A DNA stretch of 5,901 bases from NCBI GenBank assembly GCA_009936895.1, contig JAACDS010000398.1, positions 1-5,901 on the forward strand, read 5' to 3'. Under the pieces are notes generated by a model. It did not search any database. It was not told where the DNA came from and was given only the letters and a program-made list of their open reading frames with translations. The position numbers and the translations under genes were made by a program. Below, in pieces: positions 1 to 5,901 of this stretch. Positions within the stretch are counted from its first letter, which is position 1. Every line of letters starts with the position of its first letter. Source of the DNA: Pseudomonadota bacterium (GTDB lineage Bacteria > Pseudomonadota > Gammaproteobacteria > Pseudomonadales > Azotimanducaceae).

Positions 1-593
1 CGGTGCGAGTTGCCGGGTGTTTGCCTCCGCTGGATGAAAGCTATCGGCACGACTTAGTGCCCGAAAACGAACCATCGCAGGCTGTGTACCGTGAGTTGGT
101 GAACGTCTTGGCTCCCCATGTCGACCTGTACCTCTGTGAGACCATGTCCTGTGTCCGCGAGGCAGTGAACGCGTCTTCTGCAGCGCGCGCGGCGGATCCA
201 AACAAACCGCTTTGGGTGGCTTGGACGCTGCACGAAACCCCTGGCGAGGGTCTTCGGAGCGGGGAGTCATTGGCCGAAGCCCTTGCCGCGGTGCAGCCCT
301 TTGAACCAGACGCGTATCTGTTTAACTGCACCTCACCTGCAGCGATCAGTGCTGCTGTAGAGGCTCTTGCCAAGCTGACGGATAAACCGATCGGCGCGTA
401 TCCAAACAGTTATCACGTGCCAGAGGGTTGGACTTTGGATAACGATAAATCCGTTCAGGCAAGAGACATGACCGCAGAAGACTTCGTTGCTTTTTCTCGC
501 GATTGGCGAAACAAGGGTGCATCGATACTTGGCGGATGCTGTGGCATTGGCCCGTCGCTCATAGACGCCATGGCAAAAGACCTAGGCGCGTAA
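1..593 (+). CDS. homocysteine S-methyltransferase family protein, 5' end missing
   Basis: This is the C-terminal part of a zinc-dependent homocysteine S-methyltransferase (MmuM/BHMT-like, a TIM barrel in the cytoplasm). The family transfers a methyl group from a donor such as S-methylmethionine or betaine to homocysteine, giving methionine. The frame is open at the left edge, and the GTG at position 3 is probably an internal Val. About 196 residues are visible; family members are usually near 300, so roughly a third is missing. Counting from position 3, the three zinc/homocysteine-binding cysteines are present: C109 in FNCTSP, and C179-C180 in the GGCCGIGP signature near the C-terminus. The conserved ETMS segment lies at 46-49. 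The zinc site looks intact, so the enzyme is probably active. The methyl donor cannot be told from this fragment. The oxidoreductase gene follows after 46 bp on the same strand, with no convincing terminator between them; there is only a 4-bp CCCG/CGGG hairpin at 603-617. Confidence 0.9.
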   Translation, partial: VRVAGCLPPLDESYRHDLVPENEPSQAVYRELVNVLAPHVDLYLCETMSCVREAVNASSAARAADPNKPLWVAWTLHETPGEGLRSGESLAEALAAVQPFEPDAYLFNCTSPAAISAAVEALAKLTDKPIGAYPNSYHVPEGWTLDNDKSVQARDMTAEDFVAFSRDWRNKGASILGGCCGIGPSLIDAMAKDLGA

Positions 594-639
594 TCGAGAC
601 TGCCCGTTTACTTCGGGTTGCTTACTGACAGGGGGATAT

Positions 640-1641
640 ATGGAAAACCAACAGGTTCTGATCGACCGTCTACCAACGGGCAAGCTGCGCGCTGAGGACT
701 ACAAACTCACCGATTCGCCGATGCCCGTTGCAGGCCCTAATCAGGTACTGATTAAGACGCTTGCTTTCGCCATTACAGCGGGAACGCGTGCCGGCTTGCA
801 GGGCAGTGCTAGCTACGCTGGTGCGCCGGCTGCCGGTCGCGTCATGAACGGTACCGGGGTTGGTGAGGTGGTTGCTTCCAATGCGCCTTCGGTGGCCGTT
901 GGTGATCGTGTGATTGCTGCCACGGGCTGGCAGCAGTATGTCGCCATGGATGTCGAGCACGTCACGGTGATTGATCCCGGTCACGATCCGATTCATTACC
1001 TCGGGCCAATGGGCGTCAATGGGTTAACGGCGTACTTTGGCCTTCTTGACGTGGGCAACCCCGAGCCGGGCAATACGGTCATGGTGTCGGCGGCTGCGGG
1101 TTCGGTTGGACACATGGTCGGACAAATGGCAAAAATCCACGGCTGTCAGGTGGTTGGCGTTTGCGGTAGCAACGATAAAGGTCGGCTGCTCGTTGATCGG
1201 TTGGGTTTTGATCGAACCGTCAATTACAAAGACGCCAACTATCGTCAAAGCTTAAAAGAGGCGACCCCTGATGGCGTAGACGTCTATTGTGACAACACGG
1301 GCGGCATGATTTTGGGCTCCGCTCTGTTTCGTATGAATGTCGGGGGGCGGATCGCCTGTTGCGGCGTGGTGTCGCAATACGACACGGATACGCCGGAACC
1401 CGGTCCCAAGGGTGTCCCGGGATTACTGGTCAATAACCGACTCACCATGCGTGGCTTTTTGCTCTTTGATTATGCTGAACACTATGCCGAGGCGAGAAAC
1501 GCCATATACGGCTGGCTGACTTCGGGCCAGCTAACCAGTCTGCAAGACGAGGTCGTCGGATTGGCGGCAGCGCCTGAAGGCTTTGTGGACTTGCTGTCCG
1601 GCGGCAACGTTGGTACTCGAATCGTGCGGCTTGATCAATAG
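640..1641 (+). CDS. zinc-less NADP-dependent oxidoreductase, alkenal/prostaglandin reductase (CurA-like) type
   Basis: This is a 333-residue medium-chain dehydrogenase/reductase of the leukotriene B4 dehydrogenase / prostaglandin reductase / CurA group. These cytoplasmic enzymes use NADPH to reduce the C=C bond of alpha,beta-unsaturated aldehydes and ketones. The GroES-like catalytic domain covers about residues 1-120 and lacks the catalytic and structural zinc cysteines of alcohol dehydrogenases. The Rossmann domain has the AAGSVG nucleotide-binding motif at 152-157, K180 and Y196 where the family holds the NADP phosphate, and a DNTGG at 218-222 in place of the usual ENVGG. GRIACCGVVSQY at 236-247 is a further family signature. 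Length is typical. ATG 640 is preceded by AGGGGGA at 630-636, a good Shine-Dalgarno. The physiological substrate is unknown. Its position between a homocysteine methyltransferase and a symporter suggests a shared transcript, but does not name the substrate; a general aldehyde/enone detoxifying role is equally possible. Confidence 0.9.
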   Translation: MENQQVLIDRLPTGKLRAEDYKLTDSPMPVAGPNQVLIKTLAFAITAGTRAGLQGSASYAGAPAAGRVMNGTGVGEVVASNAPSVAVGDRVIAATGWQQYVAMDVEHVTVIDPGHDPIHYLGPMGVNGLTAYFGLLDVGNPEPGNTVMVSAAAGSVGHMVGQMAKIHGCQVVGVCGSNDKGRLLVDRLGFDRTVNYKDANYRQSLKEATPDGVDVYCDNTGGMILGSALFRMNVGGRIACCGVVSQYDTDTPEPGPKGVPGLLVNNRLTMRGFLLFDYAEHYAEARNAIYGWLTSGQLTSLQDEVVGLAAAPEGFVDLLSGGNVGTRIVRLDQ

Positions 1642-1643
1642 CA

Positions 1644-3116
1644 GTGAGTTCCGCCTTGGGTCTGATTGATCTTGGGGTCATTGCGGTGGTGATGCTTGGC
1701 GTGACGTGGGCCGGGCACCGGCTCAGCGGTACGATTACAGATCGCCAAGGTTTCTTTCAAGCCGGAGGCTCCATGCCTTGGTGGGCGGTATCGGCGAGCA
1801 TCATTGCGACGGTGGTCAGCGCAGTGACGTTTGTGTCGGTGCCCGCCGCCGTGTTCGCTCCGGAGGGCAATCTAACCTATGTCCAGGTCATCATTGGTCT
1901 GGCCTTGGGCAAGGTGCTGGTGGCCAGACTGCTGGCGCGACCGTTCTACCAAAGCCAAAATCTTGCCACCAGTTACGAGTACATCGGCGCTCGCATCGAC
2001 GCGCCAACGGGCACCCTGTCCATGGCATTAGGCTTGCTGCTCAATACCATCAATTCCGGCGTTAAACTGTTAACCGCGAGTTTGGTTTTGGACGTGATTA
2101 GCGGTTGGGGGTTGGCCGGTTGCGCGTTGTTTATTGTCAGCATCAGTGCGCTTTGGGGTGCCTTGGCTGGTATCAAAACGGTCATCTGGACGGATTTTCT
2201 GCTGTTTTTGCTCTTCGCTGCGGGGGCCATTTTTGCGCTGCTTTATACGCTTGGTGAGATCACTATGCCGTTGCCCGAGGCCTTGCTCTGGCTCGATCAA
2301 CAGGCAAAGTTGGTTATGTTCGATTTCAATACGGACACAAGCAAAAGCGGCACCATTTGGGCCGGAGTGATCGGCGCGATTTGCTTGAGTATTGCCCAAG
2401 GCAGTACTCAAGGCACTTGGCAGCGCGTGAAAGCCTGCCGCTCGGTGGACGATGCCTGCAAAGCCTTTGATTTTGCTGCTCTTTTCTATGTGGTGCATTT
2501 GTTGATCCTGGGTGTGGGTCTAGCACTCTTTGTGTTCTATGCAGAGCATGGCATTCCAGAAGGTTTGGCCGCCGAGTTAGTGGATGCACCAGACCGAATT
2601 TTTCCGCATTTTATCGCCACAGAGTTGCCGATAGGCGTTTCGGGTTTGTTTATCGCGGCGATATTTGCCGCAGCCATTTCAACCTTGGATTCGGCGCTGG
2701 CGGAGGGCGCTGACCTGACGGTAAACCATCTGTACGCTCCCCTGCGCAAAGATCGTTCGGAACGGCACTATCTCACGATGTCTCGGCTGTTTATGGTGGT
2801 TTGGGCTCTGATCTTTTTTGCCTTGGCGTTGTTTTTTTCGCGCTACTCGGCGCAAGGGCTGTTGCAACTCACGTTCAAGCTGCCGAATTACATCTATGGG
2901 GCGATTTTTGCCAGCATCCTGTTGGCCCGGTTTGGTATCGGTTCGCTGCGACTGATTTTGTCGGGTGTTGTTCTGGCCAGCGCGATCGTGGCCTATTTGG
3001 CGACAAACGGTGTTGCCTTCTTTTACTGGTGCCCCATTTCTGGTGGTGCCATGTTTGCCTTTGTCTGGGCGTTGGATCGACGACCTCTGGATTGGTCGGG
3101 AGTAGCCGAGCGCTGA
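1644..3116 (+). CDS. sodium:solute symporter family (SSS) transporter
   Basis: This is a 490-residue inner-membrane protein of the SSS family (relatives of PutP and vSGLT), which imports a small solute by co-transport with Na+. Hydrophobic segments fit about 13 helices, starting near residues 6-25, 44-72 and 78-98 and ending near 432-453 and 455-477. Family landmarks are the first cytoplasmic loop and helix (FFQAGGSMPWWAVSASI, 37-53), the QGTWQRVKACRS segment at 256-267, and AAISTLDSAL at 343-352, whose S346/T347 match the Na2 sodium-binding Ser/Thr pair. The TD at 183-184 is kept, but the Gln common shortly after it in relatives is replaced by hydrophobic residues. The start is GTG at 1644, two bases after the TAG of the oxidoreductase gene and without a visible Shine-Dalgarno, which points to translational coupling. 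The next ATG (codon 17) would cut into the first helix. The substrate is unknown; amino acids, betaines, sugars and organic acids all occur in this family. Confidence 0.92.
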   Translation: MSSALGLIDLGVIAVVMLGVTWAGHRLSGTITDRQGFFQAGGSMPWWAVSASIIATVVSAVTFVSVPAAVFAPEGNLTYVQVIIGLALGKVLVARLLARPFYQSQNLATSYEYIGARIDAPTGTLSMALGLLLNTINSGVKLLTASLVLDVISGWGLAGCALFIVSISALWGALAGIKTVIWTDFLLFLLFAAGAIFALLYTLGEITMPLPEALLWLDQQAKLVMFDFNTDTSKSGTIWAGVIGAICLSIAQGSTQGTWQRVKACRSVDDACKAFDFAALFYVVHLLILGVGLALFVFYAEHGIPEGLAAELVDAPDRIFPHFIATELPIGVSGLFIAAIFAAAISTLDSALAEGADLTVNHLYAPLRKDRSERHYLTMSRLFMVVWALIFFALALFFSRYSAQGLLQLTFKLPNYIYGAIFASILLARFGIGSLRLILSGVVLASAIVAYLATNGVAFFYWCPISGGAMFAFVWALDRRPLDWSGVAER

Positions 3117-3129
3117 CGTAAATCAGCGC
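3110..3129. repeat. perfect inverted repeat spanning both convergent stop codons
   Basis: The arms GCGCTGA (3110-3116) and TCAGCGC (3123-3129) are perfect complements around the 6-base loop CGTAAA. The symporter and the DUF3300-like gene, facing each other, both end in CGC TGA, so each stop codon sits inside one arm. Either transcript could form the hairpin. It could mark a shared bidirectional transcript end, but neither side has a T-run, so a standard intrinsic terminator is not supported. A 7-bp match made from two Arg-stop ends could also be coincidence. Confidence 0.5.
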
Positions 3130-3926
3130 AGCGGACCGACCCCGTGGACTGCTCCGGATACCGTGCCAGACATATAGGGTTCGGGCGATCGACGGTGCGA
3201 GTCGCGTCGAAACTCGCGTCGATTTGCCCGGCGCTCGCGTGCCACCCTTCTCTCGAGTTGCCGGTGCTGCCGATACAGAAAGTGATCTGGATGTCGCAAA
3301 TGTCCGTGATGCCAGACGGGACCGTGTCTGCCGGAATGTCCCCAAAAATGATGATTGTGATGATGTCTACGATGCAGTGGACGTCGATGGCTGTGTCGAT
3401 CCCAATGCACAACGTAGGACGAGGAAATTCGTGCGGGCCTGGGGTCGCTGAAGCGGTATGAGCTGGGTCTACTGCGATACACCACACGAGTTTCCGCTGG
3501 CACGACGGTCACCGGCTCCGCGAGATCCTTAGGCAGCAATCGCTGGTCCCTAAGCTGCGCCCATACGAGTGGCTCGTCTTCGGCAACGGCCTGTCCCAGT
3601 TCGCTCACCCAGACCAAGTCTGTGCTCAATCGTTGCAGCAATGTCGGATACTGCATCAGAGCCAAAATGGCGCGGTTAAACTTAGGTTTGCCCTGCACGC
3701 CAGTGGGATTGGTCAAATACCGGGCAGCTAAGGCAATCTGCTCTGGGTACTCAGTGGCGTCGAAGATGACTTGAATAATGTTGTCTGGATAATGGATGAG
3801 CGGGTCAACCAACTCAGGTACCGGTGCCGCCCCGGGCACATTGAGCGGCTCGAAAGCCTGCTGGCCGTGCGTTGGGCTGGTGAAAGCCAGAAAACTCAGC
3901 ATCCCAATCAGTCTAAGTCCAAGCAT
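3123..3926 (-). CDS. secreted DUF3300-like protein with His-rich and Arg-rich C-terminal tail
   Basis: This is a 267-residue protein of unknown function. Residues 1-21 form a signal peptide (basic start, hydrophobic core LIGMLSFLAF, probable cleavage after THG), with no lipobox Cys, so it is likely periplasmic or exported. Residues about 36-130 resemble the DUF3300 domain: LVDPLIHYPDNIIQVIFDAT, then PEQIALAARYL, a tryptophan-bearing LVWVSELGQA, and a VWAQLRDQRLLP end. Residues 174-221 contain 17 histidines, including HHHNHH at 188-193; residues 222-246 contain 12 arginines. His-rich tails occur in this family and may bind metal, or the Arg stretch may bind nucleic acid or anionic envelope polymers; both are inference. 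It is shorter than many DUF3300 proteins. ATG 3926 is preferred over ATG 3971 because AAAGGAGT lies just before it, the signal peptide begins there, and the likely promoter lies between the two ATGs. Confidence 0.8.
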   Translation of the reverse strand: MLGLRLIGMLSFLAFTSPTHGQQAFEPLNVPGAAPVPELVDPLIHYPDNIIQVIFDATEYPEQIALAARYLTNPTGVQGKPKFNRAILALMQYPTLLQRLSTDLVWVSELGQAVAEDEPLVWAQLRDQRLLPKDLAEPVTVVPAETRVVYRSRPSSYRFSDPRPARISSSYVVHWDRHSHRRPLHRRHHHNHHFWGHSGRHGPVWHHGHLRHPDHFLYRQHRQLERRVARERRANRREFRRDSHRRSPEPYMSGTVSGAVHGVGPLR

Positions 3927-3931
3927 TTGAA

Positions 3932-3939
3932 ACTCCTTT
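3932..3939 (-). promoter_or_regulatory. strong ribosome binding site fixing the DUF3300-like start
   Basis: On the minus strand AAAGGAGT lies 5 bases before ATG 3926. It is an almost full anti-16S match and decides the start: the ATG 15 codons further upstream (3971) would add a hydrophilic extension before the signal peptide. Confidence 0.85.
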
Positions 3940-3955
3940 GATATCGCCGCGTATC

Positions 3956-3985
3956 TTTGTAGAGAAGCCATATTGGTAGTATCAA
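3956..3985 (-). promoter_or_regulatory. candidate sigma70-type promoter of the DUF3300-like gene
   Basis: On the minus strand a TTGATA -35 (3985-3980, one mismatch to TTGACA) and a TACAAA -10 (3961-3956, four of six to TATAAT) are 18 bases apart. Transcription would start near 3949, leaving a leader of about 20 bases before ATG 3926. The site lies in the 97-bp gap after the rhomboid gene, so the DUF3300-like gene may be expressed apart from the two genes upstream of it. Confidence 0.5.
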
Positions 3986-3986
3986 A

Positions 3987-4005
3987 CTGAACCGTTGCTG
4001 AACCG
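3987..4005 (-). promoter_or_regulatory. two perfect 8-bp direct repeats, 11-bp period, beside the -35: possible response-regulator site
   Basis: Reading the minus strand, CGGTTCAG (4005-3998), CAA, CGGTTCAG (3994-3987) gives two identical half-sites one helical turn apart. The second ends one base before the candidate TTGATA -35. Tandem direct repeats with an 11-bp period beside the -35 are the usual layout for OmpR/PhoB-family activators. The sequence is not the TGTCA-type pho box, so no regulator can be named. Confidence 0.45.
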
Positions 4006-4023
4006 CGAGATCACACTAAGCGT

Positions 4024-4905
4024 TCAAAGCGCCAATACCCAGCTCAGGGCAACGAGCCCGAAGGCGACAATACCGCATTGCTGCTGCCGTTCTCGAGAAA
4101 TGGCCGAAAAGTCGATATGCGACAGTCTCAGCCCGGCGCATACGCCGGCGATAAAGCCAAAGACGTGACCGCCAACGTCTACACGTTCTGATCCGAAGCC
4201 AGTAAACGCGAGCATGGCAATGGCGGCGAAAAGAGGGGCTGCACTGCGTCGCCAATCGTGTTGACGGAATGCGCCTTTGCGCCACAGCAGCGTGGGTGCC
4301 AGCCCGAGAGCAGCGAAATTTGCAGTAGAGGCGCCCAGCGCGCGAAAGGCATCGGGATGAATCAGCGCGTTAAACAGATTGGCAACTGCCGCACAGCCAA
4401 GAATTGCCAGCCAGCCAACCCCCGAGCCCAAATAGCGGGCGACAAAGAAACCAAACAGGCTGCCAAACAAGCTGTTGCTCAGAATATGCTCCAAGCCACC
4501 GTGCAGCGTGAGAGCAGTGACTGCGCGCCACCATTCACCTTGACGTACCGATTCGCTGTGCAGTACGCCGGCTTCAATCAGCGGGCTGTCGGAGAATCCT
4601 TGTAGCGCCGGAACCGCCCAGATGACGGCCAAAAATCCAAGGACGCCGAACCATCCGCTATCGGCGAACGGCACCTGTACTTGGGTAGGCAGGGGTCTGC
4701 TGTTTTCTTGCCAATACGAAGTGAGTTCGTGGTGTGCTCGCGCCTGCTCGGCGGAGGGAACCATCAGAGACCACGGTGTGGCGGTAGCATTCATGTCCAC
4801 ACGATGAGCAACTTTGACGGCAAGCAGTACCAGGCTGGCGTCCCGAATCTGCCTTTTGTCTTCAGCGCGAAATATTTCAACCCAAGGATCTTGTTCTTCA
4901 CTCAT
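4024..4905 (-). CDS. rhomboid family intramembrane serine protease
   Basis: This is a 293-residue inner-membrane protease of the rhomboid (GlpG-like) family, which cuts transmembrane segments of substrate proteins within the bilayer. The soluble N-terminal region of about 80 residues is followed by about seven hydrophobic segments, beginning near residues 83-100, 130-156 and 162-182 and ending near 275-293. The active-site set is complete by comparison with E. coli GlpG: W126-R127 of the L1 loop; H135, H140 and N144 (pattern HxxxxHxxxN) in the second helix; nucleophile S193 in GAST at 191-194; and H247 in GGHVFGFIAG, matching the HxxGxxxG of helix 6. The usual GxSG has Thr in its last place. 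ATG 4905 has only a weak Shine-Dalgarno; the next Met (38) would remove part of the N-terminal domain. It lies 45 bp downstream of the acyltransferase gene and may share its transcript. The substrate is unknown. Confidence 0.93.
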   Translation of the reverse strand: MSEEQDPWVEIFRAEDKRQIRDASLVLLAVKVAHRVDMNATATPWSLMVPSAEQARAHHELTSYWQENSRPLPTQVQVPFADSGWFGVLGFLAVIWAVPALQGFSDSPLIEAGVLHSESVRQGEWWRAVTALTLHGGLEHILSNSLFGSLFGFFVARYLGSGVGWLAILGCAAVANLFNALIHPDAFRALGASTANFAALGLAPTLLWRKGAFRQHDWRRSAAPLFAAIAMLAFTGFGSERVDVGGHVFGFIAGVCAGLRLSHIDFSAISRERQQQCGIVAFGLVALSWVLAL

Positions 4906-4924
4906 TTGTGAAGGTTATCAGGAG

Positions 4925-4942
4925 CTGCGAAATATTCCGCAG
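4925..4942. repeat. imperfect 18-bp palindrome between acyltransferase and rhomboid genes
   Basis: CTGCG (4925-4929) and CGCAG (4938-4942) flank an AATATT core, with one A/C mismatch pair (4930/4937) as the only break in symmetry. It lies in the 45-bp gap, 20 bases before the rhomboid ATG. It could be a dimeric-regulator operator or a weak RNA hairpin in the acyltransferase-rhomboid transcript. There is no T-run, so a terminator is not supported. Confidence 0.35.
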
Positions 4943-4950
4943 TGCTGATG

Positions 4951-5847
4951 CTAATGAGTTGGGGATAAAATAGCGGTGGGATGGGGTTCGACGTTTTTCA
5001 TGGCCAACGATTGAACGTGGTGGTAGAGGTAGTCGGTTAGCGTCTGGAGGGTTTCGAATGCGCTCAGGGCAGACCATTCCAGAGTGTCGCCAATAACCGC
5101 GTGTAACGGTTTGCCAAACCGGTTTCGGGCCTCGCTGAGTAGCAAAGCCATGCGCAGAGGTTCTGCGATATGCGACGCCAGATGAAACGCCCGACGGTTT
5201 TGTCCCCGGAAATAAACAGGCACGACATTGGCTTGAGCGTCGCGAATCAACTTTGCAGCGAAGGTAGTCCATGGCGCATCTACGACGTCACCAAAACCCT
5301 TTTTGTCGGCGGTCGAGACGAATCCCGATGGAAAAATCAAAACTGGGATGTTGTCGGCTAAACAGTCTTGGGCGACTTTCTTTACCCGGAGATTATTTTT
5401 CATTGCCTCCTTGGTCGGTTGGAAATCCACCGGCAAGAAGTACGGGGCTAAATCTTTGTCCTGGCACAAAAGCGAATGGATTAAAATCCGAAAGTCGCCG
5501 CGCGCTTTTAGCGCCATATCGCACAAGGCCATACCGTCGACGATGCCAAAGGGGTGATTGGCCACAAACACGACGGGGCCGTCGGTCGGTATTTCTTTCA
5601 GCTTGGCGGTGTTGTAGCGGCAGTCAATACTAGTAGCCTGAAACGCGTCTGTGAAAAAACGCTCCACAGCAAATGGCTCTGACTTCAATTGCTTGTAGAC
5701 AGCCTCAATTTGTCCGCGGCCAAACAAGCGCTCGACCGTAGAGATCACTTGACGGGTCAGCCAAGGGTCGTCTGGCTGGACGTAGGTAATTCTCGGGTCT
5801 TCTCTCACGTAAGCCGTGAAGGCTGGATCCAGCTCAGGTTGAGGCAT
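4951..5847 (-). CDS. lysophospholipid acyltransferase (PlsC-like) family protein
   Basis: This is a 298-residue member of the glycerolphosphate/lysophospholipid acyltransferase superfamily, which moves an acyl chain from acyl-ACP or acyl-CoA onto a lipid acceptor at the cytoplasmic face of the membrane. Motif I is NHPFGIVDG at 97-105, with catalytic H98 and D104 spaced HX5D. That spacing, with the HPxG sequence, is seen in the OlsB/hemolysin-like branch rather than classic PlsC (HX4D). Motif III appears as FPSG at 172-175, with Ser where PlsC has Glu, and the VVPVYFRGQN at 208-217 matches motif IV. No clear transmembrane helix is seen, so it may be peripheral. ATG 5847 has a GGAG (5858-5855) seven bases upstream. 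No promoter stands out in the 54 bp before the window edge. The acceptor lipid is unknown; a role in membrane lipid remodelling, possibly aminolipid synthesis, is inference from the motifs. Confidence 0.87.
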   Translation of the reverse strand: MPQPELDPAFTAYVREDPRITYVQPDDPWLTRQVISTVERLFGRGQIEAVYKQLKSEPFAVERFFTDAFQATSIDCRYNTAKLKEIPTDGPVVFVANHPFGIVDGMALCDMALKARGDFRILIHSLLCQDKDLAPYFLPVDFQPTKEAMKNNLRVKKVAQDCLADNIPVLIFPSGFVSTADKKGFGDVVDAPWTTFAAKLIRDAQANVVPVYFRGQNRRAFHLASHIAEPLRMALLLSEARNRFGKPLHAVIGDTLEWSALSAFETLQTLTDYLYHHVQSLAMKNVEPHPTAILSPTH

Positions 5848-5901
5848 AGCGCTGCTCCAAGGACTGTGGTTGAAAGCAGGTTAGCGTGTCGAGACGCCGG
5901 A

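Noticed and set aside
603..617. CCCG/CGGG hairpin between the methyltransferase and oxidoreductase genes as a terminator
   Set aside because: The stem is only 4 bp and no T-run follows, so it is too weak to call; the two genes are better treated as one transcript.
3202..3222. Nine-base direct repeat TCGCGTCGA with a 12-bp period
   Set aside because: It falls inside the Arg-rich tail and reflects repeated Arg-Arg-acidic coding (RRE, RRD) rather than a DNA-level element.
2875..3487. Overlapping minus-strand open frames of about 155 codons across the symporter and DUF3300-like 3' ends
   Set aside because: They read through two well-supported genes in other frames, have no recognisable domain, and their Ile/Asp-rich stretch is just the His-codon tract (CAT/CAC) read one base out of frame.
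3927..3971. ATG at 3971 as the start of the DUF3300-like gene
   Set aside because: It would add 15 residues before a normal signal peptide, has no Shine-Dalgarno, and lies upstream of the likely transcript start; ATG 3926 has a near-perfect AAAGGAGT.
4258..4605. Plus-strand open frame of 115 codons opposite the rhomboid gene
   Set aside because: It is antisense to transmembrane helices with conserved catalytic residues, has no family resemblance, and shows no ribosome binding site.

Overview
This 5.9 kb window looks like ordinary chromosomal DNA from a proteobacterium, most plausibly a free-living gammaproteobacterium. That is inferred from gene density, moderate GC content, Shine-Dalgarno use and the mix of families; no marker gene fixes the taxon. 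Six protein-coding genes fill almost all of it. No tRNA, rRNA, CRISPR array, insertion sequence, integrase or other sign of a mobile element is visible, and no interval over about 100 bases lacks a gene.

The left half (1-3116) reads rightward and looks like one transcription unit. It holds the 3' two thirds of a homocysteine S-methyltransferase-family gene, cut by the window edge, then a zinc-less NADP-dependent alkenal/prostaglandin-reductase-type oxidoreductase, then a sodium:solute symporter. The symporter begins with GTG two bases after the oxidoreductase stop and has no visible ribosome binding site, so it is probably translationally coupled. A methyltransferase next to a Na+-driven solute carrier suggests uptake and use of a small methyl donor or related metabolite, but the substrate cannot be read from the sequence.

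The right half (5847-3123) reads leftward: a PlsC-like acyltransferase, a rhomboid intramembrane serine protease with its catalytic residues intact, and a short secreted DUF3300-like protein with a His-rich and then Arg-rich tail. The first two are 45 bp apart and may be co-transcribed. The DUF3300-like gene has a strong Shine-Dalgarno and a plausible sigma70-type promoter of its own. Directly upstream of that promoter's -35 lie two perfect 8-bp direct repeats with an 11-bp period, the layout typical of OmpR/PhoB-family response-regulator sites.

The two halves converge with 6 bp between the symporter and DUF3300-like stop codons. Both genes end in CGC TGA, so the junction forms a perfect 7-bp inverted repeat that contains both stop codons. 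I see no evidence for a wholly new system. The most checkable signals are the 11-bp-period repeats at the DUF3300-like promoter, the stop-codon hairpin and the His/Arg-rich tail.
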